A stretch of 64,000 nt of DNA from Microbulbifer sp. HZ11. GTDB taxonomy: Bacteria > Pseudomonadota > Gammaproteobacteria > Pseudomonadales > Cellvibrionaceae. The stretch covers positions 868,001 to 932,000 of the forward strand of contig NZ_JELR01000002.1 of assembly GCF_000708675.1 (NCBI RefSeq). The letters run 5' to 3'. The translations under genes were made by a program, and so were the position numbers. The first letter of the stretch is position 1; each line of letters opens with the position of its first letter. Shown one piece after another: positions 63,506 to 64,000 of this stretch. The notes beneath the pieces were generated by a model that saw only the letters and a program-made list of their open reading frames with translations, ran no database searches and was not told where the DNA came from.

Positions 63506-64000
63506 TTACAGCTTGCGAGATAACTCGCGGATCTCCCGGTTCAGGATCCGGTCATTGTCGCTGTAGTCCATCGGAATATCGATCAGGTGCACACCACCTT
63601 GTTGCATACATTGCTCGATGGTGGGCTGTAACTCCGCGGTTTTCTCTATGCGATGGCCCGAAGCACCGTAAGCCTGCGCGTAAGTCACAAAGTCCGGGTT
63701 GCCAAAATCCAGTCCGAAATCGTGAAAGTCCATCTGCGCCTGCTTCCATTTGATCATGCCGTAGCCGTCGTCGCGCAGTACCAGAATGACCAGATCGAGC
63801 TTGAGGCGCACCGCGGTTTCCAGCTCCTGGGAATTCATCATAAAACCCCCGTCGCCACAGATGGCCAGCACCTTGCGTTCCGGGTGCACCAGCTTTGCAG
63901 CCATGGCCGAGGGCAGCCCTGCCCCCATGGTGGCCAGCGCATTGTCGAGTAAAACCGTATTCGGTTCGTGCGCCTGATAGTTGCGCGCAAACCAGATTTT
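63506..64000 (-). CDS. Acetolactate synthase-like thiamine-diphosphate enzyme (C-terminal part)
   Basis: 164 residues of the C-terminal ThDP-binding domain; the gene continues past the window edge. 'ALATMGAGLPSAMAAKLVHPERKVLAICGDGGFMMNSQELETAVRLKLDLVILVLRDDGYGMIKWKQ' holds the ThDP/Mg2+ motif GDGGF...N. This fold occurs in acetolactate synthase, glyoxylate carboligase, pyruvate oxidase and related enzymes; the reaction cannot be fixed from this part. It converges on the transglutaminase-TPR gene. Confidence 0.85.
   Translation of the reverse strand, partial: KIWFARNYQAHEPNTVLLDNALATMGAGLPSAMAAKLVHPERKVLAICGDGGFMMNSQELETAVRLKLDLVILVLRDDGYGMIKWKQAQMDFHDFGLDFGNPDFVTYAQAYGASGHRIEKTAELQPTIEQCMQQGGVHLIDIPMDYSDNDRILNREIRELSRKL

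Noticed and set aside
1-64000. CRISPR arrays, tRNA genes, intact insertion sequences, prophage genes
   Set aside because: None was recognised on reading both strands; short repeats such as GAGCCA are simple-sequence, not CRISPR.

Overview
The window reads as the chromosome of a marine gammaproteobacterium. The block ygfB-pepP-ubiH-ubiI, divergent from a TIGR02449 gene, zapA, 6S RNA and 5-formyltetrahydrofolate cyclo-ligase, has the Escherichia/Pseudomonas gene order. The moderately high GC, many GTG/TTG starts and a GH94 enzyme resembling cellobionic acid phosphorylase point to a Cellvibrionales-type polysaccharide degrader such as Microbulbifer; the genus is an inference. No tRNA, CRISPR array or intact transposase was seen.

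Layout. 1-3.7 kb: the end of a 2OG-Fe(II) oxygenase gene, a large inverted repeat, a CBS-pair protein, a CNNM/DUF21 transporter and a GlpG-type rhomboid protease. 3.7-14.7 kb: the core block (aerobic ubiquinone hydroxylases, aminopeptidase P, cell division, 6S RNA, folate), then ilvA, rpiA, a lytic-transglycosylase-like lipoprotein and small exported or regulatory proteins. 14.8-25.3 kb: two AraC-type regulators, a DUF937-OmpA fusion, a kinase-like protein, an aldehyde dehydrogenase beside one of the AraC genes, a lipase-like hydrolase and a large M16 lipoprotein peptidase.

25.3-33.3 kb is an accessory, partly A+T-rich region. It holds a DUF2971 gene, an intact NERD nuclease gene, orphan small proteins, nhaA, a caspase-fold-like protein, and several decayed pieces: a second NERD copy with a stop and a frameshift, a serine-hydrolase tail, a DJ-1/PfpI tail and an OmpA-like remnant.

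33.3-37.2 kb is a two-gene unit for phosphorolysis of a cellobiose-type disaccharide (GPH symporter plus GH94 enzyme). 37.4-48.3 kb is a patchwork of detoxification and stress genes: GFA and GST divergent from a WYL regulator, a DUF1254 protein, a gluzincin-like protein, an ECF sigma factor with its usual YCII/DGPF and AHSA1 partners, an Ntn hydrolase and a glutamate decarboxylase. 48.3-57.4 kb carries two export systems: TolC-HlyD-permease-permease with no ATPase gene, and DUF3302-YibH-NodT followed by a small K+-channel-like protein. 57.6-64 kb has PH-domain and DUF1294 proteins, a YbiT-type ABC-F ATPase, a cold-shock gene with a long structured leader that contains a 17-codon reading frame, an RcsF-like lipoprotein, small lipoproteins, a transglutaminase-TPR lipoprotein and the end of an acetolactate-synthase-like gene.

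All family calls come from reading the translated sequences; no database search was run.
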